64,000 bases of DNA from Chaetorhynchus papuensis (lineage: Eukaryota > Chordata > Aves > Passeriformes > Rhipiduridae): the NCBI GenBank assembly GCA_013396525.1, contig VWYX01000354.1, positions 374,044-438,043 on the forward strand, given 5' to 3'. The translations under genes were made by a program, and so were the position numbers. Below the pieces are notes generated by a model. It saw only the letters and a program-made list of their open reading frames with translations. It did not search any database and had not been told where the DNA came from. How positions within the stretch are numbered: position 1 is the first letter of the stretch; every line of letters begins with the position of its first letter. Below, one piece after another: positions 1 to 14,100 of the stretch.

Positions 1-161
1 NNNNNNNNNNNNNNNNNNNNNNNNNNNNNNNNNNNNNNNNNNNNNNNNNNNNNNNNNNNNNNNNNNNNNNNNNNNNNNNNNNNNNNNNNNNNNNNNNNNN
101 NNNNNNNNNNNNNNNNNNNNNNNNNNNNNNNNNNNNNNNNNNNNNNNNNNNNNNNNNNNNN
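1..161. other. Assembly gap
   Basis: All 161 positions are N, and readable sequence starts at 162. Nothing can be said about the content. The length of the run may be a scaffolding estimate rather than a true distance. Confidence 0.99.
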
Positions 162-3100
162 CATGTGCAGCATCAAATCTGAGCAAACACATGCAGAAGG
201 GACCAAAGGCAGTGTGAGCTTTCCCCACCTGCTGCCCTGCCTGCACAGGCTTTGTGCTGGTTGCAATGGTGTCTCTGGTCATGGTTATCATGGTGCTGCC
301 TGACAGCAGCCAGAAAGCACAGACCTTCTCAGTGCAGGGTCAGATGGGTTTTGCAGATGGAGGAGTTTGTATTTTGAGTCTCATCTGCTGGCCACTGAGA
401 GATGATCTGAGTAAATGCTATCAATCCCATGGGAGGTCAGGCTCAGAAATGAGAAGGGCTAGAGTTAGCTGTCATTCTTCATCAATTCAGTTTGAAGGTC
501 TCCCTGTGCCTTTGCTATACTGCCACATACTGCCAATCTCCATGCTGACCACAAGCTAGGAGAAAAAAGCTTCAAGCAGACATTTTTGTTCTTAAGAAAT
601 CTTGCAATTACAAAGATCCGTCTTAAATGTGGTGCTTCTAGTGATGTGCTTGATGTCCCTTCTTTCATCTGCTGGACTCCAGCAATAAACTCAATAGTTG
701 TGGCTGTTCTCACAGTAAGCATGGCAGGTTCACTGTGCCAGCTGAGATGTATCATTCGCCATGAGTGGCAAGGCTGGTGGCTGGGTTTAGGCTAAGTCCC
801 CGGCAAATTCCAGTGCTGAGTCCACTGGCAGGTCTTCAGAGACAGCCTCTGAGACTGGTTTGGATTCAGGCAATTGCTGGTTTGGCCTCTGTCTCATGTC
901 TTCTTGGACACAGCTCCCCTTTGTCTTCCTCTCCATGACATGCATTCCCTTTGAAACAATTAGAACCTTCTCAAGCTCTTTGTTTCTAATTCTGGGCAGT
1001 TTAGCACAAAGTATATTTATGCTAATTGCATACTGAAAGTACGCTCTGCTTGGCTTGGCTTGGCTTTCCCTTGCTAGGACCTTTAAGGATATATTTGTCA
1101 TTGCTGGGAGCAGCGTTGGAGTTGGGAGAGCTGCAAACTTAAGGGGTCTGGCCTCACCTGTTTTATTCTGTCCTGGAAATGAGTACCACGGGGTATTGAT
1201 GTCTTGAAAGTTTTCCTGCTCTTGTTTAACTTTAAAATGTCAGCTCCACTTTAAAACTTGATGGTTCCCATCCAAATAAGCATATCTGTTCTGAACATTG
1301 CTGATGCCAGGCTCAGATCTGAGCAGATCTTCTCTGCAATGGAGCAGAGATGGGAGTGAACAAAAAACTAGTGTCCCACCTTTGGAGGGTGTATCCCAAG
1401 CCAAGGCTGTTGTTATGGTGCATGAAATGAGTCCTTGGGTTGAAAACTAGCACAGGCATTTCTACACAGCATGGAGCACATTCAGGTTTTGCACAGAAGT
1501 GGTCTTCAGTGGACAGAGCACAGTCCAAGGCTGTTGATCAAGGCTCCTCTGGCCAAAAGAGAGGTCACTCTGTGCTGTTAACAAATCCAAACAGTAGAAG
1601 TGATAAAAATATATTTTTAGGGACCTTCCGTATTGCTAAAAGAATTTTCTGTTAAGTAATACTTAAATGTCTGTAAACAAGGATTGTCACCATGATTTTC
1701 TTCCCTCCCTCCCCCCTCATTCCTTCATTTTTAGGTCCTTTGACACAATAAGGTGTCTCCAGTATTTCTGCTTCCCATTTCTCCTTTTAAAGGCTGTTTC
1801 CAACAGCAGAAGCTAAAGTTGTGATGCCAGCAATTACAGTATAACTGGAACTAAAATGTTGGGAGGCAGGGAGATGACTGGTGACTATTGTTTTTTTCAC
1901 ATATTAAGGAGAGATGGAAACAGGAGTGCCTCAAGAATATTTTTTTGGCCTATCTGTGGTTCTTTGATCAAAATTCTGTTAAGTTGCACGTATGAGTGTT
2001 TTAAAAGAACAATAAAAAAGAAATCATCAATTTCAGATGATGAAAGGAAAGGGTTCCTGGGGAAAAATGCACCCAACCAGGCCTGTGTGCAGGGTGTTTT
2101 GCAGACCTTGATCACACACACAGGTAAACCAGGTACAACCCAGCTGCAAATTGGAGGCTGGTGACCACCCAGACACTGCTGAGGTGCAAGGCAGAGTTAG
2201 CTCATCCTGTTGAGGTACTGACATATCTCCACCAGGTCCTGGTTACCTTCAAGACTGTGTATCCAGGACTATGTTGGCATGGCAGGAGTAGATGATTCTC
2301 CTTTTTTTTCTGGCTAGCTTCAAGAAACCTGGTCACCTGTGCTCCCACTTGGGTGGGAACATCTTGCACATGATATTGATGTGCCTGCTAGGCATGTGGG
2401 TGACCCTAACTTCAAAGTCAAACAACCTTCCCAGCATGATCCTCTCAGAACATTGACACTGGTCCTTCAGCAAGGCGCACGTGTGGATCCAGCCAGAAAA
2501 ACTCCACCCAGACAGGCAGCCATCTCTCACAGTGCTTGGGAGCATGCCAATAGATTTCATGAACTAAGTTGCCTGTGAATCCTGGTGTTGCATTTCACAA
2601 CCAATTTGAGTTTGCTACTTGTTAATGACAGCAGAAGGCTAAGCATGATTTGCAAATTCCAGCCCAGAAACAATGTCAGTGGCCTCTGTGAGCTCCCAGC
2701 TGCTGCTGCAGTGGTGGGGAGAGCTGGCATACCTGACACTTTAGGCTCTGGTACAACTTATTAGCACAACCCTGTCCTAAATGCAGCTGTGGTACAGGAC
2801 TTAGAAAGGCTTTGTAGTCATCTCCCATCTTCAGAACATTTTGAGGTGGAAGCAAACCTGTCTCCTGTACTTTAACATCTGCTGCCCGAGGGACTGGTGG
2901 CCTAGAGTGGAATGGGCTGGAGGGGACATGCTGTCTCTAAGCCAATTCAAAGCAACATGTGCAGGTTCTGGCACCTCCAGCTGACATGGTTCTGCACAGC
3001 CATGAGTGCCAGAAGAGAGCAGAAAATGGCTGGCACCAAGACTGCCCTTTGTGCCTTGGGATTTGCCCTCAGTGGGCAAGTCTGCAGTTCAAATGGCTTC

Positions 3101-4649
3101 CTGTTTTCTTTACCAAAGGAAAAAAAGATACAGTCAACATCCGGCCCAAATACCCCAAGGATATTACTTCAATTTATCTTCCAGCTTGGGCTATGTCAAT
3201 TTTCCAAACTGTATTCAGCCCCATGAAGAAAAAGACACCTTATGGGCTGAAAGGACTCTTTTGTTAAAAAAAAATAAATGGCAGTGGGTTCGTGCTGCTG
3301 GATTTATGGCTGAGAAAGTAACACACAGACAGAGCCCTGCACTTTGATAGCTTAGCACTTCTGTGATGCGTGAATGAAGTCCAGCAGGCCCAGAACCATG
3401 GTAATCTCCAGGTTTGATCTCTGTCTGTAATGAGATGCCAGCAGCCTGTACTTCAAAGCCTGCATTGATACAGATAATCTTCTGAAAGGCTCTCTGCATC
3501 TTGAGGCAGCTTGTATTGGGGATTACAGTGACAACAGAAGGAGATGATGGAAGAGGAGGTGATTGTTTGATGCTCATTCCTTCAGTTTCTGTCCATTAAT
3601 CCTTTTGGTTTTGATTTCCAAAGGGTGGTGCAGTCCTGTCCCCCCCACCCTCAGGTCAGCAGGACTCAGTCTTGTCAGATGAACCCTGTGTGGTCTGGGG
3701 CAGATAGGCTGGCTGAGATGCTCTTCTGCCCAAGAAGTCTGTGAAATGCATCCATTTGTGCTGAAGTGATGGATGCTACATCATCTTGGCCGAAATATGG
3801 GCAGATATTGCATTAGAAATGGCCCAGGCAGTTAAAAGTTACACTTCCAAACTTCTGAGGTTATTTCTTTCTCAAAACTGTTGTAAGGGAGTAGGGGAGA
3901 GGGTAAAGATGACAGGAGACCACAGGCTATGAGAAGCATGTTATAAAACAAAATGAGCAGTAGTTCCATGTACACAATTATGCTCCTTGTTGAAAGTATA
4001 TAATTTTCAAGGCATGTCTGACCAGGAAACAGAACAGAAATATTTTTATGTTGACGAACACTACTGATCCAAGAGAAAAATTGTGGCAAATGTGTATCCT
4101 GATTGCTCTTTCAGCAAGAAGAGTTACAGAAATTGACCAGAAACTAGACTATAAATTTAATTGAAATAGATAGAGGTTAATATCTGGGATGCCAGTACTT
4201 GCTGCATTGTTCTCAGAAACCTTTTTGAAAACCACTCATATATTTAAGCACAGTTAAACCTGTATTTTCCAGGCATAAATGAAATAATTTTACATGGGGT
4301 CTATGTTTCTGTCTGTCTTGCAGGGACAGCAGCACTGACAGCAGAATGTTGAGAGAATCTTTGGGGTAGCATGAGCAGAAAAGTGATTGCACTGGGTGAT
4401 TTCAGGTCACTGTTGTGTGCCCTGCTATTTGCCACATGGGACATGAAACACAGGTCAGGTTTTGGGATGCTACCACCAACACCCCACCCCGTCCTCAGGA
4501 TAGAGAGATGTACTGGGTTGGTTCAAGATCTCAGAAAGGAAACACCCCTTTGTCTTTTCACCATCACACACTTAGATCCATCATCCCTTCCTGAGCAAAA
4601 GAGACCCAGAACTCTTCCACAGACGTGATAAAATGCAAAGAGGGAAAAC
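162..4649. other. Unique AT-rich non-coding sequence
   Basis: I see no gene, recognisable transposon or RNA here. Open frames are short (about 120 codons at most) and overlap on both strands without family resemblance, as expected of chance frames. Small structures include a perfect 14-base palindrome at 1311-1324, a 7-base-arm hairpin at 1331-1350, three CTTGG units at 1049-1063 and a pyrimidine-rich run near 1700-1735. Old repeats too decayed to spot by eye could remain. Confidence 0.7.
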
Positions 4650-4684
4650 TCTATAAATGGGGAAACTGAAAGCAGAGGGTAAGG
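4650..4684 (+). repeat. Possible MIR-like SINE scrap
   Basis: About 35 bases resemble the MIR core segment that reads as an 'ATGGGGAAACTGA' block followed by a purine-rich AGAGGGTAAG-like block. The match is short and the flanks do not extend it, so chance is a real alternative. Confidence 0.25.
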
Positions 4685-5399
4685 CAGCCAAATCTTCCTG
4701 CACTGTGGAGAGTGCTGGACGGCAGACACCACACTTGAAGTGGAGTAACATACACAGCAACCAGCAGGAGAGGCTTGAGAAAGGGTACGTGTTTGCTTGA
4801 CTGAATCACCAGGTGAAAGAGTTTGGTTGATTTCCAGAAAGAGAATTCAAGGAGCTCTATCCAAGTGGTGATGGTAAATTCAGTGGGCTGAACGTAAAAA
4901 TATAGTTAGGCCATAAAGTATTTTAAGGAGAAATAACATAAAGGAATCAAAGCTGATTCTAAGCACTGCTTCAACACATCAGGATCAAGTTTGGCAGAGG
5001 TCTGACTCTGAGACCAGCTGAGTCTGGGGTCTGAAAGTAATGCTCAGGAAGGGCACGACCACTGTAGAGAAGCAAGGTGAATTCTTGGTGTTCACGGTTC
5101 TTGTAGCAGAAACTGGGAGATTTCCACACTGGAACCTTCCTGGGAGAGGACTTGACCAGAGTGTGTCTCAAATTCAGTGGGATGGCATGTGACAAAGATA
5201 GATGGGATGGGGCCTGCCAGACTACAGGAGCAAAGAGCAAGGGATTCAAGACCACCTAAGGATGTCTGGACTCAATTACTGAGAGAGTGCCCACCTTGGG
5301 ATGTCAGGAAGCAAAACTGACACCAAGATTAAAAGAGGAATTAGGAAGATCTGGAGCCCTAGAGGCATGTAAGCCTGAGGGCTGTACCAGCCAAAGCAA
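4685..5399. other. Unique non-coding sequence before the LINE fragment
   Basis: No gene or clear repeat seen. The LINE that starts near 5400 could extend leftward into this stretch in a form too decayed to recognise. An open minus-strand frame at 4971-5255 shows no family features. Confidence 0.5.
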
Positions 5400-6125
5400 T
5401 AAAAGTTTTAATAAAAGATCGAACTAGTGGACACTTTTAACTGGTATGATCTGGATAGATATGATCCACTTGGTAAGAGCCAACAGAGCTTCTGGAAATC
5501 CTGCCTTTCCAATCTCTCAAAGTTCTTGAAAAAAGTAGCAAATGTATTGATAAAGGTTATCTAGGAAAGTCTATCCCCACAGACTTCTAGGGAAACTAAG
5601 AAACTAGGGGAAGGGGGAAGTCCTGGCATAGGGAAATGGCTGAAAAGCAGGAAACAGAGCACAGGCAAAATGGTCATTTAACTCAATAGAAGGAAGTTAG
5701 CAGTGGAAATTTCAGGGCTCTGCACTGAGGTCTGTTGTGTTCAAAATACCCATAAATAACATGGAAAAGGGCATGAGCAGTGAGAGACAAAGGTCACACA
5801 TGATACAAAATTGTTTAAAGTAATAAGGGCAGGTTGCGACAAATTGCAGACACATCTCATGGGACTGTTTGAAATGTCAGGTGAAGTTCAGTGTAGCTAA
5901 GGATAAAGAAAGAAAACACCATGAAAACGAGTTCTGATTTCACACACCAGATTTTGATCATGGAGTTGATCATTTTCTATTGAGGAACAGGCTTTGGGAT
6001 TAGGACAGGTGACTCTACAAAGTACTGCACTGCTGCAGGGCTGTGGAACTCCTTGAAGGATTATGCAAACGACAGAAGTAGTTTTTAGCAATTCAAGGGG
6101 AGACTGGACAAGTACTTGGCAGGAA
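5400..6125 (+). repeat. Decayed L3/CR1-like LINE, reverse transcriptase and 3' region
   Basis: The order of recognisable blocks follows the L3/CR1 LINE reverse transcriptase. Around 5480-5600 lie the segment about the target 'shooting into' the polymerase (GAGCCAACAGAGCTTCTGG-like, then CCTGCCTTTCCAATCTC) and a GATAAAGG block. Near 5740-5780 is an ATAAATAACATGGAAAAGGG block. At 5801-5820 is a TGATACAAAATTGTTTAAAG block, the remnant of the Asp-Asp-Thr-Lys region after the catalytic aspartates. At 6020-6125 are blocks typical of the element's 3' end (GGAACTCCTTGAAGGATTATG, GACTGGACAAGTACTTGGC). Many indels and stops break every frame, so it is long dead. I assign it from remembered family patterns; L3 versus an old CR1 branch is not settled. 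Confidence 0.75.
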
Positions 6126-6936
6126 ATCCATTACAAGTCACTTGAAAAATTGCCATCAGTTCACAAAAACCCAATGCCTCTGCCTTGCTCACCTCCTGCC
6201 CTGAGACCAGGCTGCCTTTGAACCCTGGGGTCTTTAGGGGGTCCTTGGGGGCCAATGGAGAAAAGTGAAACCACAAATGGGATTAACACCTGAAAGCCTA
6301 CGGGGCTCTGAGAAGGCCAAGGGCAGACTGGGACAAGGTGGAAAGGAGGTGAAAGTGACTGCACGGAGAAATCAGCCTACAGAGCTCATACAGAGCAGCT
6401 GGGCTCTTGCACTACATACTTGTGGCAGTGCTGATGTTTAAGACATGGCATGTCTGGAGCTGTACCTCACAAACTGACTCGGGGTTTTAAAACAATGGTA
6501 TGAGATAATTACTGCTCACAAAGTCCTGTGTGAGGACAGGGAACAAAGACCAGATGAATCCAGTAATTAAGAGAGGCAGAAGGGCATACGTGTTCCCAGT
6601 GAAACTGAAGGTCTGCACTGAGAACCAGCAAAAGTGTTCAACTGGTTTAGCTGGGAAGCAGGCAGAGGCTGACTGGTTGGGAGGTAAATTGACTGGATTA
6701 AGTGTTGAGAATGCATTCTCATCTGAGTAGGGTTACAAGGGACAAAATCCAGCTCTTCACTGCAGGGAACAAGGACACTTGCAGGTGACCTGTCTCACAG
6801 GATGAGTCAAACACAATGATAAGGGGCAGAGAGATCTTTGAGGGAAAAGATTTTGAAGCAGTTAATTTTATATTTACTTTATAAAATGTCCTGATGGGAG
6901 TAGCCAGATGAGGAAAAGTGAAGGGGAGGCAGGGGG

Positions 6937-6967
6937 AGATAGAGAGAGAGACAGAGAGAGAGAGAGG
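6937..6967. repeat. Interrupted GA microsatellite
   Basis: About 30 bases of alternating GA with one CA interruption, inside a wider purine-rich strand (6895-7100). Simple polypurine tract; no gene attached. Confidence 0.95.
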
Positions 6968-9900
6968 AAAGATGGAAAGAGAATGAAAGAGTGTTAAGGA
7001 CTGAACAGCTCAGAAAAAATAACAGAACATTAAGAAAGTCCATAGAGAACACCGAACTAGTCTAAAAAAATAAGAAAGAAAATAAAGTACCAGGTACAAG
7101 GAAACTAAAATATTAGTTTCAGTCCATGAAGTCAAACGTGGGCATGGAGGCAAAAGTGAGAGCTGCACAGGTGAGGACTGTGTTTGATTTCAGTGACATG
7201 TTATGGACACATCTGCTATGTCTCATACCCAGCTGCATGTTACCTCACTCCTCCGTCTGCACATGAGACTCATCTTTAGTGAAAACTTCTGGTAAATCAC
7301 AGAACTGTGATTTTTATTTTTTCACAAGCCTTATCATGTTAGTCCTTCATGAAAAGTGTGCTGCAGGCATCCCTGCTCCTGCTGATTCCCTTTGGATACA
7401 TGGGCACAAACACAACCTCACAAATTTCAGAGCATCTCCATTCCCAGGCAGGGCTACAGATCCCAGATCAGAAATCCTGGTGGACTCAGACAGTGTGTTC
7501 ATCCTCAGACCTGACAGGGCCCCAGAGCCCCAGGAGCCTCACAGAGAGCCTCTCTAAAGGCAAGGAATATGGAGAAATGTGTTTAATGTGTTTTTGCAAG
7601 GCAGACTGCCTCAGAAGCAGCACACCACAACTGCACTATCAATTATAAATTGAAAAAAATACCGAAGAATTGCTGAGGTTCCTAGTCTGTGATTAGGCAG
7701 AGACCTTAATTCATGCTTGCCTATATCCAGAGGATGTCTCCTACTCAGGGCTAAGTTTTTTCACAGGGACTAAAAGAGAAGCAGATTTCATCAAAGCAAT
7801 GTACTGACTTGTACTGTTAAAACCAGCAGCTGCTACAGAGAAATTTTCCTGCAGGACCACTGGTGAAACAGCATCCTCTTTCAGGAAGTCTTGATGGAAA
7901 GAGGAGATAAATCCTCACTTTTTGTCTCTTGCTCTGCCTCAGCTTCCTTTGGACAAACCATGCTGTGTTGAGGGCATGAGGCCATACCCAGAGAGAGGAT
8001 GGGGCATGAGGAGGGCAGACACAGCGTGAGGAAGAAGGAGGGGAAATTCTCCCATTGTTTCCTACTCATCACAAGATCAGCACTTTGACACGCCGAGCAC
8101 CTGCAATCTGATTTCTGAGGTGAGGCTCCCCCCACAGATGCAGTGTTTCCCTTCTTCATCTGTGCAGGAGCACAGGGTGGTATTAAGGGTGTATAAATAA
8201 ATAAAATTTTAAAAGCTCCCCAGCTTCAGTGATGCATCAGCTGGATGTGTTCTGCATCCACAGTAGCAAATTGTCCTCCTCTAAAAGACAAAATCCAAAG
8301 TAAAACAGCAACAAGAGATGTTTAACTATTTTTAAACCAAATTATTTATTATGAAAGTAAAGAAAAAAGGTCATCAAAACTACCAACCTCCTTCTGGACT
8401 TGAAAGGACAGAAAACAAATCCTGTTTCATAAATGACAGAAGCAATGATTTCCCTGTGAGGCAGTTAGATGTCTCTCTGTTTAGCAGAACAAGAAAGACA
8501 GAGAGTTAAATTAGATCTCTTGCTTCAGAAAGCATCAAAGAACAATTTTTATAACACATGTTAAAAAGAGGATTTGTTTGTGTAGTGTAATATAACATTA
8601 TATTATATTAAATGTACTTTCCAAATATATATCCTCCTCCTGTCCCTGTGCTTCTATGAGATGTCTATTTACACTAAATTATACACCTCCAGAATAATAA
8701 AATCCTACTATTCTTACTTCAAAGACTTTTCTTGAGCATGAGCTGGAGACTTTCATGAAACATTTCACATCAGCTAAATGTTATTGCTTTTAAGTGCCTT
8801 CAGAACACTAAAGAAATCTCTCTCCAAGCTTTTATTTGGTTGAAGCAAGCACCTGCAAGATATAGGCAGAATTACTTTCCTAGGACACAAGCTTATCATG
8901 GCTTCAACCAGAAGGAATCTGTGTTTTATCTCACCTGATGCAACATTTCATCTTAGTCTTAATTCACATTTCACTTCTGGTAACCTCTAGGGCACCTTTA
9001 ACGACTACTGGAAATCTTCTCTAGCAGGCTGTACATTTTAGGAAGAAATCCTTTGACTGAAATCAATGGCTTCTGGCTTCTGAAAGGTTTTACTGCTTGT
9101 TTCCAGCTACTACACACTTGGAAACACTCCTGAGTGCTTCTGACTATATAATGGCTGTAAAAATGCAACTCCTCTGCAGGGCTACAGCCATAAAGCCAAG
9201 CCAAAATCTCTCATTTCTCATTCTCATTCTCTGCTATCTCATTTGCCTTGCCTGTCACCCCATACTGCCATGCTCATAGGCCATGGGCTCACATGGTGAG
9301 TAAAAAGCTGTACCTGATATAAGACACCTGAGAATCAGTCTCAGCAGCCAACAAGCAGGGTTCCTGACTAGATGACCATCTTGTGAGAGGTCACACACTG
9401 CCCATGCTTCACAGACAGATGTTAACACCCTCCCAGGAGGCACCAGCCAAAGCATTATCCCAAGTTTCCATCAGAGGTAAGAGTCTCTCCTCCATTTGCA
9501 GCATCAGAAAAGCACAACGGAAGAGTCTTGAATTTCATTCCCTGTGGAAGAAGAAGATGTACTTCTTAAATAATAACAGCACCATTGCAGCATTATAACT
9601 TTAATATTTCCCAGCTCTCGTGCCACTAGGGTGCTGCCTCAATTTTGTAGGTGAAGGAATAGTGAAGCAAAAACCTGCCGTGTGTTCCGGATCAGAGCAG
9701 AACAATGCCAGATATGGAGCCAGCTGTTCTGACTGCCTGCTCTGAGACCACACTTTGTCAGTGTTTTAGACCAAAAGGCCACTGGTAAGTGAGAAAGAAG
9801 GAGAGCCAGAGCTGTGTTACTATCGATTGGCTTTTCTGGTCTTCCCAGAGCAGAGCACAGGCTGCTCCACGGCATCAGGGTCAGGAAAGCTGCAGGGTCC

Positions 9901-11043
9901 ATAGCACAGCAGTACCAGCCCTGTCCATCCAGCACACACCAAGGTGCAATTTATACGTTTTTACTACTCTGCAAGATGTTTTCCCAGTGCGCTTCTCACC
10001 TTTACAACTAGAACCTGCTCTGAAATTGGATCTTAGAATTAAAAGTAAAAAACCACAAAGCAACAACAAAACCATTTTGGCAAACGTGACACAGATGCAT
10101 GTCCTTGAATACTCACAGAAGGCTTCTACCTCATTTGCAGAAGATGCAGCTTTAGGGATCCCATTTTTCACAAGGCAGTTTGGCTTTCACTGAGCTCCCT
10201 AAGTGCATGTCACAAACTTGGTATTTGAATCATCCCTCTGGAAAAAAACTTGAACTTGCCATAGCATATACACGCAAGACATTATGCAACTACTTTCTCT
10301 CTCTTTTATTGTTTTAATTTATTTATGCATCATTTTCTCCTGGATTTTTAATAGCAATGTAATTTTTTGTTGTTGTTTAATCAAAATCTTTTCCTCTTTT
10401 TTTCTATGTAATGATGTAATGAGTGTAATAGTCATTGGATCAGACTTGTAGATTTAGCCAGTGCCATTCTAGCCCAAACAGAAATAAAAGAAATATTTTC
10501 CAACATAAGGCCCTCATTGTAAGCCTGGGACCAAGAAAGTGAATTACATGGGAAGCAACATTTCTGAAGTTACAGCACCAAAAGCCCCACAATTACACTG
10601 GCAGGAAATTTTTAGAGCAGAGAGCTAAGGATGTCGAGATTTCCATTCTCTAGATTGTCTTCTCTTACTTTTGAGACTGTCTACTTACTAGACAGTGTTC
10701 AGCAGTGTTAAAGAAGCATTTACCCCTCTCTCTAGAGCTGAGTCATTGGGGACGGCTTCTGGGGCATCCCACTTCAAGCTGCTTTGAGCAGAGTTTACTG
10801 AGCAGCTGGTGGCCTGACTGCAGTCTGAAGTATTGCTGCAGGCCTGCCTTAGCATCTCAGAGGAATGGTACACACTTTCTAGGTGATATTAATACCAGTG
10901 CTACTAGAAACCGCAAGAAATTATTGTGGTTTGCAGTTTCATTCCAAGCTCTCAACTCAATCCAGACATTTGTTTCAGGTCTGCACATTTTTTCGGGAGA
11001 CCTGGGCGAAATTCTCCAAAAATTAGGTTACTTTATTGTTTGT

Positions 11044-11112
11044 AATAAAAAAAATGATAATAAAAAAATTTAAAAATTAAAAACCCAAACCTCAAACAAA
11101 TCTCAAAAAAAT
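11044..11112. repeat. A-rich low-complexity tract
   Basis: Nearly all A with scattered T and C over about 70 bases. No retrogene body is visible upstream, so I do not read it as a poly(A) tail. Confidence 0.8.
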
Positions 11113-14100
11113 GGAATTTACAAAAGGAGAAAAAACCCGGTGTCTTTAATCAAATTTCTGTGTGCAATTTCTGTGTGTGATATACATCCTCACACAACAT
11201 AATCTTTAAAGAGCTAGAAACAAGTAAGGTGATGCTTGTGGGGAGAAATCATACGTTTTATTTGAGAAGTTGATCAAGCTGGAAAAGGCTGGGAGGAATT
11301 CAAGCTCTTCACCAGGTCTGAAATGGAGACTGCAGACTTCAAAACTCCTGTCAGATGTGTGAAGTGGCTTGACACAGTCTGAGCAACAGCATGAATCCTC
11401 ACCACACATAAAGGCCTGCAAGGCCACACTGTCAGCATCCTGCTTCCTGCAGCCATTCCTCCCTGAAGGCAACGTGCTTCACCCCATGCCTGACCTGGCA
11501 GAAACCACACAGGAGAAAGGGAACAGCCACGGTGCACTGGGGTGAGCTCACATAGACAATGGACAGACCTCTTATCAGGAGGAGAGCTCTTCTCAGGCAA
11601 CAGCTGTTGTAGCCTTTCGATCCTGGGTCTCAACAAAAAGCTATAAACTATTTTAAACTGGTGGAACCCTTCAGGATGTAACAAATCCTGGATTTAGCTG
11701 GTTGTTTTGCCCAATCTGATTACCCCTTCTAACCTCTCTCTGCCTTCTACCGTCTCTTTTTCCCTCGAGATAACCACGTCATCACCCATCCAACTCCAGT
11801 ATCCCACCTTCGCTCCACAGAACCAGTGGTGCTCGTACACAGGTGGGTCATGCAACCGCCCTGTCCAGTGAAACAGGAACAGGCTGTCCCCACTTTGCTC
11901 TCAGCATTAACATTTGCTGCCTCTGTTTCAAATCTGATGTTCAGGGGATATCATGGCAAAGGAACACCCTATCTGCCTTGCCTAAAACATGATCAACTTC
12001 ACAGATAGAAGTTTGTCTCTCTCTCTCCTCTTTCAATGCCTTTCTTTGCTTAGGAAGAGCCTTTGAATATCCTGTGAATGTAACTCAACAAAATGACAAT
12101 GCCATCCCTGTCTTTCTTCTGAGTAACCAGCCAGAATCTGCTTCTCTTATACTCAGGTCATGTTAGATGTTCTTGCTCTACAGCCCTTTTATACTGAGCT
12201 GTTTTTAGCCACAAAAAACTTAAATAATTTTCATAGATGCTGTTTTTAGGACATAGCCTTTCCTTTTGTTCCATATCTTTTCTCCTACACAGAAAATTCA
12301 AACTGTATCCTATTAAAACAGACTCTGAATAATTTTTTGTAATTGAGTTCAGCACCAGGCTTTCCATGATTTGGAATTCAGATTAACAGCCATCCAACCC
12401 ACTGAAATATCTTTTAATATATCATCAATTTAACTTTCTTTGGCACTTTTGAAATTAACATGGCATTTCAAGATTTAAAGTAAACATCAGCAAATGAGAG
12501 ATTTAATCTTCACCTATTCAAAATATCTATTTCTAATAGCTGTTGTCCAACAGCCCACTTAGTCTTTAACAGATTGCAGACATTTATCATCCTCATGTGG
12601 TAGTAGCCCATTATCTTGCTCTTTCGTAAATGGAAAATAGTGGGGTTTATTGAATATTTCATTTTATACCATTACTATCTCTCTTTCAAATAGTGGTGCT
12701 GTATCATTGCTTCCATTTCTCTTGTTCCTGATACAGGTAAAAAGCTTTTCTTTTCAATGTCCTTTGCTTCACGTTGCTGCCAGCTTGTCACACCAGTGAT
12801 GTTTTCATCTTCTAATCTTAGTGTTTTCTACTGCAGAACCTGCAATCTCTTTTCATTGGCATTTGGGTGGAGGGAGTGGGCACTTGCTATTTGTTTTAAC
12901 TTGTTCCTGTTCACCACTGCACCCGAATGAGCTTTAACACAAATTTGTCTTCTCTCCTGCCTGACTTCCCTAGATATACTTATTTTGTCCATTTGAGCAT
13001 CTTCTTCTAAAGAATTCCCAGGATCCGCTCACATTTTTTGTATCTACGCTCTTGCTCACAGGATTTTCACTGGTAATGCTCCTCAGCTGCACAACACCAG
13101 CTGGTTGAAGCATAAGATAACTCCCAGGTGGAGCCACCTGGCTAACTGCTGGCCCCAGCTGCCAGCATCTGCATCTCAGGGCAGTAGAAAGGTTCAGTCC
13201 AGATGGATGAACATTTCCCGTGCCCTCTCTAGCATCACTTGACACATTTCAGTGTATGGAGTTCATCTTTAAATATGTAGTCATCTTCCATTTTGCATGG
13301 TTCATAGAGATGTTAATGTTAAGCCAGAGGAATTCCCCCTCTGCTCTAGGTCTCACTGGTGTGGGACAGGAGAAGGAGAAAACTTAGATTTGTTGACAGA
13401 CAACCTCCTGCAGAGCTAAAAAGTACATCCATTACAGCTCCCTAGAGCTGTAGGATTTAGGAATTCAGGAATTCCACTGAGAATTAAATTAGTTTCAGTC
13501 TCAGAGGGTGCCTTATTTTTAATTTTTAAATTTTAGCTGTAAATTCTCCTCTTGCTGCAGAGTCAGACACAAAAATAGTTTCTTTTCTCAGAAATTCATT
13601 TTTCCATTCATTGGAAGATTGTGGAAGATGCTCAGTCCACACAGACACAGCATGTTTCACTTAAATGCTCATTAACTAAAAGAATGAAGGATGCAGTGCA
13701 GGGCTCTGCAAAGTCCTACCAAGAGGCTGTGATCCCCTGCTTTGCCATGGCTCCAGCGATAGATGGAGAGGAAAGGAGCTAAACAGGCATGATATCCTTT
13801 CAAGCAAGATGCAGCAGTGCCTGCAGTGAGTTAGGAGCTGTACTTGTTTGTCTGCAGGCAAGACAAAGACCAGGCAATTTAGTTCCTATCCGGGATGGAC
13901 TCAGAGCCTGCTACATTGACATTTGGGATTATTCTGCACAGGGATTTCAGCACAATTTTGTACAGCTCTGGAGCTCCTGGCAGGAGCAAACACACAGGTT
14001 CATTTGCACATTACAAACCCGCAGGTCTGGGTAGTTCAAATGGCTGGGTAGGAATAATCCTGTCTAGCATTTTTATGTGATCTCAGAGCACATACTCAAA

